64,000 nt of DNA from Paenibacillus castaneae (GCF_002884445.1 NZ_KZ614144.1:4136094-4200093), one strand, 5' to 3'; shown: positions 1 through 9,288, numbered from the stretch's first letter. Notes: generated from the letters alone by a model not told the origin. Numbers and translations are program-made.

Positions 1-306
1 TTATTGTTAGAAGATGGCACGATTGCTGGTGAACAGCATTTTATCAAAAATGAGCAACGAACTCTCACGCTAGTCTTTGATAATTCGGTTGATTTAGCTG
101 CATTCGCTAAGAAGCAACACTTTGGGAAAGTAATCCACTCGGGTGACAAAGATATTCAGATTGAAACAGTTGTGGAAAACGCTGAGATTTTCGAAATGTT
201 AAATCGACTAGGCGTCCGACTAATTGATTTTACTGCGGAGAAGAAAACCCTGCGTAGTGTCTATATGAACAAATTCAGAGGTGAATATCATGTCACTCAG
301 TATTAA
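1..306 (+). CDS. ABC transporter ATP-binding protein, C-terminal fragment
   Basis: The reading frame is open from the first base, so the gene is cut by the window edge and only about 101 C-terminal residues are visible. The segment LLLEDGTIAGE resembles the end of the nucleotide-binding domain of ABC-2 type exporter ATPases, after Walker B and the switch histidine, followed by the small C-terminal domain these proteins carry. The stop overlaps the start of a membrane permease gene, the usual arrangement of ATPase plus ABC-2 permease. The substrate cannot be told. The call rests on context and the short conserved-looking segment, because no Walker motif lies inside the window. Confidence 0.6.
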   Translation, partial: LLLEDGTIAGEQHFIKNEQRTLTLVFDNSVDLAAFAKKQHFGKVIHSGDKDIQIETVVENAEIFEMLNRLGVRLIDFTAEKKTLRSVYMNKFRGEYHVTQY

Positions 307-1015
307 CAAATATGTGATTTACAACCTGAAAGAACTGCTTAAAAATGGTTATCTGGTTGTTGGTTTGTTGGGTGCTTGTGTACCCGCAGTCGTTATGGCT
401 TACTTTATCCTTAACGAGTCCACGCCCTTTAACATCAAACATGTTTCAAATTTTTATTGTATGCTGGGTATGCTCACAGCAGTCTTAATGCCGCTTTACT
501 TTATCAATAGAGACTACTCGACTAAAACGATTTCTCTGATCAATAACTCGGTGCAGAATAGAAGAAACTATGTTTTCGCTAATGGTATCATCGCCCTTTC
601 GGTGAGTCTACTTTATACGGTGATAGGTATTGTACTACTTCTGGTTACGAAAACACTTGGTGTTTCTGCTGACTTAAAGCTCTCTTTCTTTGCTGGATTC
701 TCTGTAAATGTCTTTCTCCTGGTGATGACCTATTTCTTATTTGGGTATCTTCTATTCTTATTTGGCGTTCGTAGTGGTGCTGTTTATGGGATTTTAACAG
801 CCATGTTGTTGTTTTTCCCAAATGCCTTGGCTAATATCAAAGGGATGATCCATAACGAGTTTCTTTCAGAGTTGATTGAGAACTTTCCCGGGTATTTCTA
901 TCCAATCATGGTCGGATCAAATCCGCTCTCTCCTCTACAATATTCTATTGGCTGCCTTACACTAATCGTTTTGTTTGTGGTTGTCCTTAAAAAAAGCGAA
1001 AAAATCGAAGTATAG
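290..1015 (+). CDS. ABC-2 type transporter permease
   Basis: About 241 residues with roughly six hydrophobic segments: one near the N-terminus (residues about 17-40), a pair around 60-120, and three more toward the C-terminus. This is the layout of ABC-2 family permeases that pair with an ATPase as an exporter. The frame opens with GTG at 281, but the ATG at 290 has a GAGGTGA ribosome binding site about five bases upstream and is preferred; it overlaps the upstream ATPase by 17 bases, which suggests translational coupling. The sequence after IINRDYSTKTI-like motifs resembles bacteriocin/lantibiotic or drug exporters, but the substrate is unknown. Confidence 0.65.
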   Translation: MSLSINKYVIYNLKELLKNGYLVVGLLGACVPAVVMAYFILNESTPFNIKHVSNFYCMLGMLTAVLMPLYFINRDYSTKTISLINNSVQNRRNYVFANGIIALSVSLLYTVIGIVLLLVTKTLGVSADLKLSFFAGFSVNVFLLVMTYFLFGYLLFLFGVRSGAVYGILTAMLLFFPNALANIKGMIHNEFLSELIENFPGYFYPIMVGSNPLSPLQYSIGCLTLIVLFVVVLKKSEKIEV

Positions 1016-1041
1016 GAATCGTTTTTTTGAATATGATAGAC

Positions 1042-1248
1042 TTAATTACTTGGGTATTTTCTGTCATTCATGCGATCAAATGTGATGGCCTGCTCTAATA
1101 ACACTTCAGCAAGTTCGTAGTATATATAATCTTTTAAAGTAATATTTTTTCGATTTTTTATTTCCGTTAAAATAGATTTATTATAATAATTTAATTTAGA
1201 TGGACCATCTATATCTTCATATCCATTTATTGTATAGTCAAATGTCAA
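1042..1248 (-). CDS. hypothetical short ORF (68 aa), possibly a gene remnant
   Basis: A 68-residue AT-rich frame with a TTG start, an in-frame stop just upstream and no clear ribosome binding site. The C-terminal half (KDYIYYELAEVLLEQAITFD) looks like a genuine amphipathic helix, so this may be the tail of a decayed gene rather than a working one. I do not recognise a family. It lies between an ABC permease and a terminator of the opposite neighbour. Confidence 0.25.
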   Translation of the reverse strand: MTFDYTINGYEDIDGPSKLNYYNKSILTEIKNRKNITLKDYIYYELAEVLLEQAITFDRMNDRKYPSN

Positions 1249-1289
1249 AAATGGTTATCGATTGTCGTGTTCTGGTTCTTGTGCATCAC

Positions 1290-1315
1290 AAAAAAAAAAC
1301 GCCCGCTTATAGGCG
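1290..1315 (-). terminator. weak Rho-independent terminator of the VCBS-like gene
   Basis: Read on the minus strand, a short CGCC/GGCG stem with an eight-base loop is followed by a run of nine to ten T. It lies about 130 bases past the stop of the gene at 1444-2163. The stem has only four pairs, so the call is tentative. Confidence 0.35.
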
Positions 1316-1443
1316 AACTTATATCATGAGTTTATGCAATATCCATATCGAACAACATGCTTCTCCGAGCTATGTTATATGGCATCATGTGTAGTAAGTT
1401 CGAACAGCTCAATAAAAGCCCCAGTTGCTTCTGATAATGCCTA

Positions 1444-2163
1444 TTATGATCCAAAAATAGCTACGTTCTGGTTTCCCAAAATAAACTTGTTCTCTCTCCA
1501 CACTAAAATGTTTAAGATGTAGCCTAAAGCGTCTGCGTTATATTTCCCAGCGATTTTTTGATATGCCAGCAGCTCATATACTTGGTTGTAATCAAAATCA
1601 ACAGGATATAATCCGCTTAGTGGATTCACAAACCCACTAATTGGTTTCTTCAGCTTCCCGTTTTCATCATAGATCTCGCTCAAATAATCAGCGCCTTTAT
1701 AGGATAGGTCTATCGTATATTTGCTATTGTTTACCTTGCTAATAACTTCGACTTTGTAATTGTCCTTATAAGTAACCTCGTATTTATAAGCCTCATTGTA
1801 TAGGTTATAATCAAAAAGCAATTGCGGAGTGTTATTTACGAACGAATACATATAGTGATACATAATTGCGCCACTGCCGCCAGTATCTATGCTGATCAAA
1901 ATATCATTAATCCTGTTCGCGGTAAAGTCACCTAGAAATAACCTTGGATTATATCCTGCGTTATCCCTAAGCGGAATGTGGGTCATACTGCCCTTGCTGC
2001 CATCTTGTACGACAAGAGTTATATCCTGAATAAAAGGACTATCTTGCGTTCTTATCCCCGTTAAATAGACATTATCGGTTATTCCGTCACCGGTTACATC
2101 CCCTTGTGCAAAGGATACAATGCGCGGATCACCTATATTCACCATGAAATAGTAATGATGCAT
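1444..2163 (-). CDS. VCBS/FG-GAP-like repeat protein, function unknown
   Basis: 239 residues. Near the N-terminus there is a calcium-loop-like motif, GDVTGDGITD, and a second degenerate copy, GDFTANRINDI, each followed by a beta strand; this is typical of VCBS/FG-GAP blades. The frame runs open to 2235, but the ATG at 2163 has an excellent AAGGAG site six bases upstream and gives a protein starting MHHYYFMVNIGD, so the upstream part is probably not translated. No signal peptide is evident, so it may be cytoplasmic or spore-associated; similar proteins are common in spore-forming Bacillota. Its exact role cannot be inferred. Confidence 0.6.
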   Translation of the reverse strand: MHHYYFMVNIGDPRIVSFAQGDVTGDGITDNVYLTGIRTQDSPFIQDITLVVQDGSKGSMTHIPLRDNAGYNPRLFLGDFTANRINDILISIDTGGSGAIMYHYMYSFVNNTPQLLFDYNLYNEAYKYEVTYKDNYKVEVISKVNNSKYTIDLSYKGADYLSEIYDENGKLKKPISGFVNPLSGLYPVDFDYNQVYELLAYQKIAGKYNADALGYILNILVWRENKFILGNQNVAIFGS

Positions 2164-2374
2164 AACCTTCTCCTTTATATAGAAAAATGATCTATATATC
2201 GTATGGGCGTATGCGCATTTTGCTACTTCCATCAAAACCGACTCTTTGCACTCATTTATGATACGCTATGCCGCAAGGAGATATTTTTCCGACTTAGGTT
2301 CTTAAATTTTTAGTTTGTTTCAAAGGAATAACCGAAACTTAGGACTAGGCACGCGCATAGAATGAAAAGACTCC

Positions 2375-2420
2375 AAAAAAATAAGTGTGCAAGAGCCCTT
2401 TAGGCCAGCACACTTATTTT
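2375..2420. terminator. strong bidirectional-looking terminator after the sugar cluster
   Basis: A near-perfect inverted repeat, AATAAGTGTGC / GCACACTTATT with an outer A/T extension and a 17-base loop, ends the minus-strand cluster about 95 bases past the stop at 2517. The A-tract on one side and T-tract on the other allow it to work in both directions. Confidence 0.85.
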
Positions 2421-2516
2421 ATAAACCACACATACACATATAAATCCAGATTTTAGACAACAGAGTCTACAATCCCTTTGTGTCTAGTGCCTTGACAGAA
2501 GTCCAGTTTAGCCTCC

Positions 2517-3614
2517 CTAAGTAGCAAAAACACTGTCCTTATCAAAATAAACGGTTTTTCCTGTTTCTGCTGATATATATACCGCTTCTAATATTTGAGA
2601 AACAATCATAGCTTCCCTCGGTTTAACCAATGGTTCAGTATCGTTCACGATACTATGAATCCATTGTTTGGCTTCATACTCGAAATCGGTCATTTGTTCT
2701 CCCCTGAATAGCTCTCTTGCATTCGAGTCCACATCGATATTATTCAGGAACAAACTTCCATCTCTCTCGCCATTAATCCGCAATTTATTGTTAGCATAAT
2801 CCGCGCCGCCCTTCGTTCCGCACAGCAGATTCCCGCCGCCTTCTGCAATGTTAAGAGCCCAACTCGTTTCAATGATGACCATAGCACCATTTTTGAATTT
2901 CACGTATCCGAACGCGGAATCCTCTACCTTGAACTCGTCTGGATTCCATGAGCCCCATTCGTTCGCAGCATTCTCGGTATCCTTAAGTTTATGGAAGACA
3001 CTGCCGACGACACTCTCCGGTTCATAGTTATCCATCAACCATAGGATTAGATCAAGGGAGTGGGTTCCAATATCAATCATAGGACCGCCCCCCTGCAGCT
3101 CTTTATCCAAGAACACGCCCCAAGTAGGTACGCCTCTTCTTCGGGTAGCGACCGCTTTTGCAAAATAGATATCTCCAAGTTCCCCATTTACGATCATCTT
3201 TTTTAACAGTTGACTCTTCGCGTTGGAGCGATTCTGGTACCCGACGGTAAGCTTCTTGCCTGTTCGCAAGTGAGCTTCATACATCGCTTTGGCTTCTTCA
3301 CCTGTGACTGCCATTGGTTTCTCGCACATGACATGTTTACCGCTTTCGAGAGCATCAATTGAAATAGACGCATGAGAGCTATTCGGTGTTAGTACATGAA
3401 CGACCTCAATATCTTCCATGGCTAACAGATCCTTATAATTTGTGAACACCTCTGCATCAGGCGTGCCATATTTGTTCGCTGCTTCCTCGGCCCTTTCCAA
3501 CTTCAAGTCGCAGAAGGCCACCATCTGTACATTATCCAACTTGGCTAAACACGGCATGTGTTTGCCGTTCGCAATCATTCCGCAACCGATAATCCCTACT
3601 TTAACGCTTCTCAT
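2517..3614 (-). CDS. Gfo/Idh/MocA family NAD(P)-dependent oxidoreductase
   Basis: 365 residues, the usual length of the family. The N-terminal Rossmann fold shows the dinucleotide motif GIIGCGMIA (residues about 7-15), then the family signature CEKPMA near residue 97, whose lysine is part of the active site. The C-terminal alpha/beta domain has GGGPMIDIGTHSLDLILW, with the conserved Asp and His. Enzymes of this family oxidise or reduce a hydroxyl on sugars, inositols or aminosugars with NAD(P). It is the last gene of the cluster and follows a second member of the same family after an 18-base gap, so the two probably act on one pathway, for example as a paired oxidation and reduction through a keto-sugar. 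Substrate unknown. Confidence 0.85.
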   Translation of the reverse strand: MRSVKVGIIGCGMIANGKHMPCLAKLDNVQMVAFCDLKLERAEEAANKYGTPDAEVFTNYKDLLAMEDIEVVHVLTPNSSHASISIDALESGKHVMCEKPMAVTGEEAKAMYEAHLRTGKKLTVGYQNRSNAKSQLLKKMIVNGELGDIYFAKAVATRRRGVPTWGVFLDKELQGGGPMIDIGTHSLDLILWLMDNYEPESVVGSVFHKLKDTENAANEWGSWNPDEFKVEDSAFGYVKFKNGAMVIIETSWALNIAEGGGNLLCGTKGGADYANNKLRINGERDGSLFLNNIDVDSNARELFRGEQMTDFEYEAKQWIHSIVNDTEPLVKPREAMIVSQILEAVYISAETGKTVYFDKDSVFAT

Positions 3615-3632
3615 CAGGATTCCACCCCCGCG

Positions 3633-4616
3633 TTATTTGAACTCTACCGTTCGGTTTTCCTTATGTGCGATATATGCCGCTTCCAACAGCTCCGTCAATT
3701 TCGTCCCATCTTCCAGTCCGAAGGGCATTGGCTTGTCATGAAGCAATGCATCTGCCCATTGGATAATCGGAAGTGGTTGTGCTTGCGGGAGTTGGTTGGG
3801 TGATATCCATCCAGAGAAAGGCAAATCGAGCTTCTTCGAGATGACTTTAACTGTATTATCCGAGATGATCAAGGTGCCCTCCGTACCGTAAATCTCAAGA
3901 GCAGAAGGAGTTCTGTACGTAACAAGGCTTGTTTCGACCAGTGCGACCGCATTGTTGACGAACTCAATTGAGCACTGTGCATTATCTTCTACCGCACGAT
4001 TGGTGAAATAATTAAACATGGATGTTATTTTCTTGGGCTTACCCAGCATCCAACTGGCAAGGTACATAGGATGACAGCCTAAATCCATCATCGCTCCGCC
4101 CCCTGCTTGCTTCTCATCATACCAGTATTCTGGGAGCCAATTATTCAAAGCACCGTCGTGGCCGTTACGAATGCGCAGAAGCGTAACGCCCCCTAATACC
4201 TGATCATCTATCAGTTGCTTAGCGAATAGTTCGTGCGGCCTTGTGCGAGCGGGAAAAGAAATGCAAAACTTGACGCCTGCCCTGCGTACCGCTGCAGAAA
4301 TCCGATCGCATTCTTCAACGGTAAGAGCCATGGCTTTCTCAGTAAAGATATGTTTGCCGGCCTCAGCGGCAGCTACCATCACGTCTGCATGCATACTTGT
4401 AGGGGTATCGACTACAACTCCATCGATGTCTTCCCTTCGCAAAAGAGTGTCCAGATCCGCTTCAAAATCCGTTCCCAATTGAGCAGCCCATTCTTTACCG
4501 CGTTCAGGTTGATCGTCCCAGACTGCCGTTAGCTTAACGTTTCCGTGAGATTGTAACTTACTCGCATAATCATCTGCATGCACGTGCCACTTACTTAACA
4601 TCGCAACGTTCAACAT
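3633..4616 (-). CDS. Gfo/Idh/MocA family oxidoreductase (divergent signature)
   Basis: 327 residues, a little shorter than its downstream neighbour. The N-terminal beta strand reads MLNVAMLSKWHVHADDY, so the classical GxGxxG loop is replaced by a histidine-containing one. The family EKP signature is present as TEKAMAL, with Ala in place of Pro. The second domain keeps AGGGAMMDLGCHPMYL, with the Asp and His expected at the active site. A GGAGGGG site precedes the ATG. The altered nucleotide loop suggests a sub-family with distinct cofactor geometry rather than an inactive protein. It lies between a PhyH dioxygenase gene and another Gfo/Idh/MocA gene in one transcription unit with sugar ABC transporter genes. 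Confidence 0.82.
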   Translation of the reverse strand: MLNVAMLSKWHVHADDYASKLQSHGNVKLTAVWDDQPERGKEWAAQLGTDFEADLDTLLRREDIDGVVVDTPTSMHADVMVAAAEAGKHIFTEKAMALTVEECDRISAAVRRAGVKFCISFPARTRPHELFAKQLIDDQVLGGVTLLRIRNGHDGALNNWLPEYWYDEKQAGGGAMMDLGCHPMYLASWMLGKPKKITSMFNYFTNRAVEDNAQCSIEFVNNAVALVETSLVTYRTPSALEIYGTEGTLIISDNTVKVISKKLDLPFSGWISPNQLPQAQPLPIIQWADALLHDKPMPFGLEDGTKLTELLEAAYIAHKENRTVEFK

Positions 4617-4656
4617 ACTTTTCCCCTCCGTAATCGATTACATTTTTTACTGGGTT

Positions 4657-5445
4657 TTAGTTGTCTTCAAAGGGAGGTGGCGTATAATTTGCTCCGAATG
4701 GCGCATCAGGCCTTGAAAAATCCCCCATTAAGGCTCTCCGTACGGGCGTAGTTTTTTGCATAAATCCGACATCGTTACTGAAACGGTCCGAGGGCTTTAC
4801 CCACGGTGGGCTATAGATGTAATGCATGGTATATCTGTCGTAATCCCAATTATGTTCGTACGACCGATGCCATACTGCGTTGTGAAACACCAGGACCGAC
4901 CCAGCAGGCGCGCATATCACATGGCTTATCGGCGTATCCAATTTGCCAGTCCGGATCAAATCCGGCAGAGGAACTAAACTGCGGTGGCTGCCCGGAATGA
5001 GCTCCATATTCCCCATGCCAGGCTCTTCTTGGTCGGTCAATAAAAACGAAGCTCGGAGCTGTATAAGGGGGATTGGGTACGCCAGCTTATTAAAATCGAA
5101 GGCACTGGATCCGTCTTGATGCCAGCCTCCCATACATCCCTTTGCTGGCTGCATAGTATTCCAGCCGGATTGCATAATGAATCGATCGCCAAGTAGACCT
5201 CTTATCTTCGGTAAAACCGCTGGATGATCCATTAATTTTTCAAGTGCGTATTCAGATTCATACCCTCTGCCGATTTGCCCCCAACCGACTGTACTCGCCG
5301 CTTCATGGAGTCGTATTGATGCATCCACGCATTCTTTGATTTCCTCTTTCGACAGCACATTCGGAATGACAAAGTAACCCCACGATTCGAATATAAACTG
5401 ATCAAGTTCAGTGAATGCGCCTGCTGAAACGCTCGGATTAAACAA
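4657..5445 (-). CDS. phytanoyl-CoA dioxygenase (PhyH) family Fe(II)/2-oxoglutarate enzyme
   Basis: 262 residues. The iron-binding facial triad is visible: HQD within GWHQDGS (the His-x-Asp) and a distal His in FHNAVWHRSY. This fold covers non-haem iron, 2-oxoglutarate-dependent oxygenases that hydroxylate small molecules; bacterial members often sit beside sugar transporters and Gfo/Idh/MocA oxidoreductases, and their substrates are mostly unknown. The start is TTG at 5445 with AAAGGAGGGG about seven bases upstream. It lies directly behind the binding-protein gene and in front of two dehydrogenases, so it probably modifies the imported compound. Confidence 0.8.
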   Translation of the reverse strand: MFNPSVSAGAFTELDQFIFESWGYFVIPNVLSKEEIKECVDASIRLHEAASTVGWGQIGRGYESEYALEKLMDHPAVLPKIRGLLGDRFIMQSGWNTMQPAKGCMGGWHQDGSSAFDFNKLAYPIPLIQLRASFLLTDQEEPGMGNMELIPGSHRSLVPLPDLIRTGKLDTPISHVICAPAGSVLVFHNAVWHRSYEHNWDYDRYTMHYIYSPPWVKPSDRFSNDVGFMQKTTPVRRALMGDFSRPDAPFGANYTPPPFEDN

Positions 5446-5463
5446 ATGTTGTCCCCTCCTTTA

Positions 5464-7170
5464 CTAGAACCCTACATCATCTCTTTCACTAGCTTTTTGA
5501 GCCACATACTCCGCCATTTCTTCTACGCCTGCCGCTCTAAACTTTTCTTGAAGATTATCTAGCATTTTTAGAGCTTCATCATCTGATGCCGCAAATAATG
5601 CTCTTTTAAATTCCTCATCGAAATTCAAGCTGCTCGTTTTATCTCTAAATTCCTGATATTTTTGCCAGTCTCTTGCAAGGTAGCTGGCGCTAATTTTGTC
5701 AATGATTTTAATAGGCAATCTTTCCGAGAAACTTTCCTCCAACTTTTGCCACTCTGTTTTTTCATCTTCAGGCGTAGGCCAAGTGACTGAATCAGAGAAT
5801 GCGCCAATGAATCTTCCTGGAAGATAACTTAGCCCTGCGTCTCTTTTCAGATCCGGGTTTTCATCGAATTGTTTTTTCACATCAGGAACCCATTGGGGTA
5901 TCCCATTGGCCATGGTGTAGTGCGTTCCTTCGATCCCGAAATACGCAAGTAAACGCCCTTCTTCGCTGTTAACATAGTCAATGTAACGCAATGCTGCATC
6001 GGGATCTTTGATGCTAGCGCTTAAGAAAAGGACAGGGAAACCGGAACGGCCGGGTTTTTCCACTTGTGTTCGAATTTCTCCGCTCTTATTCTTAAACGGT
6101 CCCAATAGTTTATATTGCATTTCCGGATTCGTCTTATAGAGCGTTTTTTGTAAATCGCCTAACATAGGTTGGGCTCCGAATATGGCAAGCTTGCCCGTTG
6201 TAAGCTTCTCATTCGCTGTTGTACTCGTATTGCTGAAGGCTTCAAGATCGAACAAACCTTCATTTAATAACTTTCTCATGTATAACAATCTAGCTTTATG
6301 GTCCTCGGTTTGCGTCCAATGGATCAGCTTGCCATTAACTTCACGGTAATCCGAAATATTGTAATCCGTCCACCCAGCAAGAAATTGACCGTAGTCCCAT
6401 CCATTCCACATGGTTCCGGCAGGAATGACCGGCTTTCCGCCAATATCCTTGAAACCGCCATCTCTAATCTTGATTAATAGATCATATAGTTCTTCTTGAG
6501 TATCAATATCCTCCGCTTTTACACCTAAAGCTTCCAGGATATCTCCCCTGGCAAAGAGACCGTAATTCCAATTATGAATGCTCTCAGGTGTTCCGTCCGG
6601 TGTCTCCGTAGGAATGAGATAAGTCTTGCCTTCAAATTCGGGACTATTGAGATCAAACTCGTTGAAATCCTTCGCAATCCCGGTAGTCACCAGTCTTTTA
6701 ATGTTCGGATATTTATCGAGATAAGGGGTTAAATCCAACAGCTGACCTTCCATAGCCGCCTTCTTGATGACTTGACCTTCCCCTCCCGTAGTAGACCAGA
6801 AAGGTGCATTTACGATATCCGGAACCGTACCGGATGCAAATATGGTGTTTAGTTTTTCTACTTCACTTGTTGTGATCGATTCCAGTTTTAACGTTACTCC
6901 GGTTTTTTCCCTGATTTGTTTGGCTACGGGATTATCCTTCTGGTCCTGCGGAAACCCAGCTCCGCCACCATTCCAAGCACTGAGGAAAGTCAAGTTTGCT
7001 TCCTTAATAACTTCTGTCCCTGAGTCTTTCACAGTGCCTGGTTCATTCGAACTCTTAATCGTGCCTCCGTCACCGTTCCCGCCTTTCCCCATGCATGCTG
7101 TCGTCGTCACTAGAATCAGAATAACGATTAGTGACATGCTAAGAACATTCTTCAGCCTGTACTTCCTCAT
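5464..7170 (-). CDS. extracellular solute-binding lipoprotein of a CUT1-like ABC importer
   Basis: 568 residues from the ATG at 7170, which has a GGGG-containing site nine bases upstream; the frame itself opens slightly earlier at 7188. A lipoprotein signal is clear: a short basic stretch, a hydrophobic segment LIVILILVTTTAC, and the acceptor cysteine followed by a Gly/Ser-rich linker. The body resembles large binding proteins of the LipO/YtcQ type that work with LplB/YtcP-type permeases, and the two permease genes lie just upstream. It would capture an oligosaccharide at the outer face of the membrane. The ligand cannot be read from sequence. Confidence 0.85.
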   Translation of the reverse strand: MRKYRLKNVLSMSLIVILILVTTTACMGKGGNGDGGTIKSSNEPGTVKDSGTEVIKEANLTFLSAWNGGGAGFPQDQKDNPVAKQIREKTGVTLKLESITTSEVEKLNTIFASGTVPDIVNAPFWSTTGGEGQVIKKAAMEGQLLDLTPYLDKYPNIKRLVTTGIAKDFNEFDLNSPEFEGKTYLIPTETPDGTPESIHNWNYGLFARGDILEALGVKAEDIDTQEELYDLLIKIRDGGFKDIGGKPVIPAGTMWNGWDYGQFLAGWTDYNISDYREVNGKLIHWTQTEDHKARLLYMRKLLNEGLFDLEAFSNTSTTANEKLTTGKLAIFGAQPMLGDLQKTLYKTNPEMQYKLLGPFKNKSGEIRTQVEKPGRSGFPVLFLSASIKDPDAALRYIDYVNSEEGRLLAYFGIEGTHYTMANGIPQWVPDVKKQFDENPDLKRDAGLSYLPGRFIGAFSDSVTWPTPEDEKTEWQKLEESFSERLPIKIIDKISASYLARDWQKYQEFRDKTSSLNFDEEFKRALFAASDDEALKMLDNLQEKFRAAGVEEMAEYVAQKASERDDVGF

Positions 7171-7228
7171 AATACAATCCCCTTTCATTGGATTTTTTTT
7201 ATATAAAAGGCTATGCCTCTTATACCAA

Positions 7229-8149
7229 CTACTCCTTAAGGGAACCTACCAATACGCCTTTTACAAAATATTTCTGAAGAAATGGATACACACATATGAT
7301 CGGGGTCGTTATGATAATGACAAAAGTCATTCTCAAAGCTTCCGGAGTGACTCCCCGCAGTTCCAACTGACTCTGGGTCATGTTTTGAATAGCAGATCCG
7401 CTATTTCCCGACGTCGCAGTCATCGAGAGGAAAGAAGCTTCGCTAATCATCTTGTTAAGGAACGTAGCTGCAGGCATCAGTTTCTCATTCTGTATGAAAA
7501 ACTGACCCGTAAACCAGTCATTCCACACTCCCACTCCAACGAACAAGGCAATGGTAGCAAGCACCGGCAGCGAAAGAGGTAGAATGATTTTTGCAAATAC
7601 CGATAGCTCGCTTGCTCCGTCTATTCGGGCCGACTCCGATAGACCGTCAGGAATCCCATCGAAGAAGGTTTTCATGATGATCGCATTGAAAAAGCTATAA
7701 AGGGATGGCAATACGAGTACCCAAAACGTATTTAGAATGTGTAATTGCCGGAACAGGATAAAGGTCGGAATAAGTCCCCCACTGAACAAAGTAGTAAAGA
7801 AAAAGAAGAACACAATATACTTTCTTCCGGGCAAGCCTTTCCGCGCAAGCGCATAGGCTAATAATGCAGTCAAAAATACGGATGTAACCGTTACCACCAA
7901 GGTCCGTGTTATCGAAATAAAAAATGAATTTAAGATCAAAGGGTTGGTAAAAGCTTTAGCATAGTTTTCAAATGTAAACACTCTAGGGTAAAAATAGATT
8001 CCACCCTTCATAGCATCGTAGCCGTCATTGAAAGATAGAGCTAGAAAATAAATAAAAGGATATACCGCTGTAATGCAGAAAATTAGAAGTACCGAGTAGT
8101 TAAGTGTCATATAAATTCTATCTGCTGGCGACAGCCTTCTCACACCCAT
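7229..8149 (-). CDS. carbohydrate ABC transporter permease, YtcP/MalG type
   Basis: About 306 residues with six predicted membrane segments. The EAA loop that docks the ATPase is visible as ESARIDGASELSVFAKIILP. The start is placed at the ATG at 8149, seven bases after an AAGGAGG site; the frame could also begin with GTG at 8155. It follows the partner permease gene after 30 bases and precedes the binding protein. No ATPase gene is present, so a shared MsmX-type subunit encoded elsewhere is the likely energiser. Confidence 0.88.
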   Translation of the reverse strand: MGVRRLSPADRIYMTLNYSVLLIFCITAVYPFIYFLALSFNDGYDAMKGGIYFYPRVFTFENYAKAFTNPLILNSFFISITRTLVVTVTSVFLTALLAYALARKGLPGRKYIVFFFFFTTLFSGGLIPTFILFRQLHILNTFWVLVLPSLYSFFNAIIMKTFFDGIPDGLSESARIDGASELSVFAKIILPLSLPVLATIALFVGVGVWNDWFTGQFFIQNEKLMPAATFLNKMISEASFLSMTATSGNSGSAIQNMTQSQLELRGVTPEALRMTFVIIITTPIICVYPFLQKYFVKGVLVGSLKE

Positions 8150-8179
8150 ACACACACCTCCTTATGTTCAGCCTGCTTG

Positions 8180-9130
8180 TTACCATAACGATACATCACT
8201 CACACGTCTTGATATATTATTTACAACAACAATTAGAATCAGCGAGATCAAAGACTTGAATAAACCGATTGCCGTGGAATATGCTAATTGCCCCTGTTGG
8301 AGGCCTGTTTTTAGAACATAAGTGTCCAAAATCTCCGATACATTTAATGTTGCTGGGGACTGCATCAGCCAGATTTGGTCAAAACCCGCGTTCAGTATTC
8401 CGCTGAGGGAGAATATAAGCAATATACCTATCGTTGGAGTAATTGACGGAAGTGTAATTTTAAATAGTTTACTCCATCGACCTGCTCCGTCGATTTCCGC
8501 AGCCTCATATAAATGTGGATCAATATTAGCTAAAGCGGCTAAATAAATGATCGAACCCCAGCCTATACCTTTCCAGATGTCTGAAATGATGACCAACGGA
8601 TAGAATAATTCCGGCTTTCCCATAAAAAAGATAGGATCCAAACCCATTTGGTAACGAATGTCATTGATAAGCCCTACGTTTGGAGACAGTATTTTTTGAA
8701 GTAAAGTAACGACAACAACCCAAGAAACGAAGTGCGGTAAATAGGAGATCGTTTGAAATACCCTTTTGATTTTTTCGTGCATGACAGCATTGAGTATTAA
8801 GGCAAGAATCAATGGTGCTGGAAATCCGAAAAATAGTTTAAGGGCACTAATGGAAAACGTATTGCGGAGTACATCGTAAAAACTAGAATCATTTAGAAAC
8901 TGTTCAAAGAATCTAAACCCTGCCCAAGGACTTCCCATAATTCCAAGATTGTACTTGTAATCTTTGAACGCTATTATAATGCCGTACATCGGATAGTAAG
9001 CAAAGACCAGAAACCATATTAAAGCCGGAAGTAGAAATAGGTATATGTGTCTGAAATACCATACTTTGGACAACCTCTTATTCTTTTTTACTTGCATCAA
9101 TCGAGGGATAACAGCCCCTTTTGGCACCAT
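8180..9130 (-). CDS. carbohydrate ABC transporter permease, LplB/MalF type
   Basis: 316 residues with six membrane segments, beginning after a basic N-terminus (KKNKRLSKVWYFRHIYLFLLP). The EAA loop reads EAAEIDGAGRWSKLFKITLP. It is the first gene of the cluster: an AGGAGGTG site lies eight bases before the ATG, and a promoter with an operator-like palindrome and a cre-like site lies in the 220 bases upstream. Together with the next permease it forms the membrane channel of a CUT1-type importer for an oligosaccharide or related compound. Confidence 0.88.
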   Translation of the reverse strand: MVPKGAVIPRLMQVKKNKRLSKVWYFRHIYLFLLPALIWFLVFAYYPMYGIIIAFKDYKYNLGIMGSPWAGFRFFEQFLNDSSFYDVLRNTFSISALKLFFGFPAPLILALILNAVMHEKIKRVFQTISYLPHFVSWVVVVTLLQKILSPNVGLINDIRYQMGLDPIFFMGKPELFYPLVIISDIWKGIGWGSIIYLAALANIDPHLYEAAEIDGAGRWSKLFKITLPSITPTIGILLIFSLSGILNAGFDQIWLMQSPATLNVSEILDTYVLKTGLQQGQLAYSTAIGLFKSLISLILIVVVNNISRRVSDVSLW

Positions 9131-9224
9131 TAACCGAACACCTCCTACATCTTCGTGGATCGATTTTATACAGATTCCGGTATTCCTGTTTCGTCAGGCA
9201 TATAGCGACTGTCTCCCCCCTCAT

Positions 9225-9238
9225 TACAAGCGCTTTCA
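9225..9238 (-). promoter_or_regulatory. cre-like catabolite control site
   Basis: On the minus strand the 14-mer TGAAAGCGCTTGTA matches the CcpA consensus TGWAANCGNTNWCA at 12 of 14 positions. It lies downstream of the predicted promoter of the transporter operon and about 95 bases ahead of its first gene, where CcpA binding would repress transcription when preferred sugars are present. Confidence 0.5.
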
Positions 9239-9260
9239 TTTATATGTTAAATATGCGATT

Positions 9261-9288
9261 TAAATAAATATATTCAATATGCTGTTAA
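9261..9288 (-). promoter_or_regulatory. promoter of the first sugar cluster with an operator in its spacer
   Basis: A -35 box TTAACA (9283-9288) and a -10 box TATTTA (9261-9266) are 16 bases apart. The 12-mer TATATTCAATAT at 9269-9280, an odd palindrome centred on one C, fills the spacer. The same 12-mer occurs before the GntR/LacI regulator gene at 10535-10546, so it is a good candidate binding site of that regulator. Confidence 0.5.
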
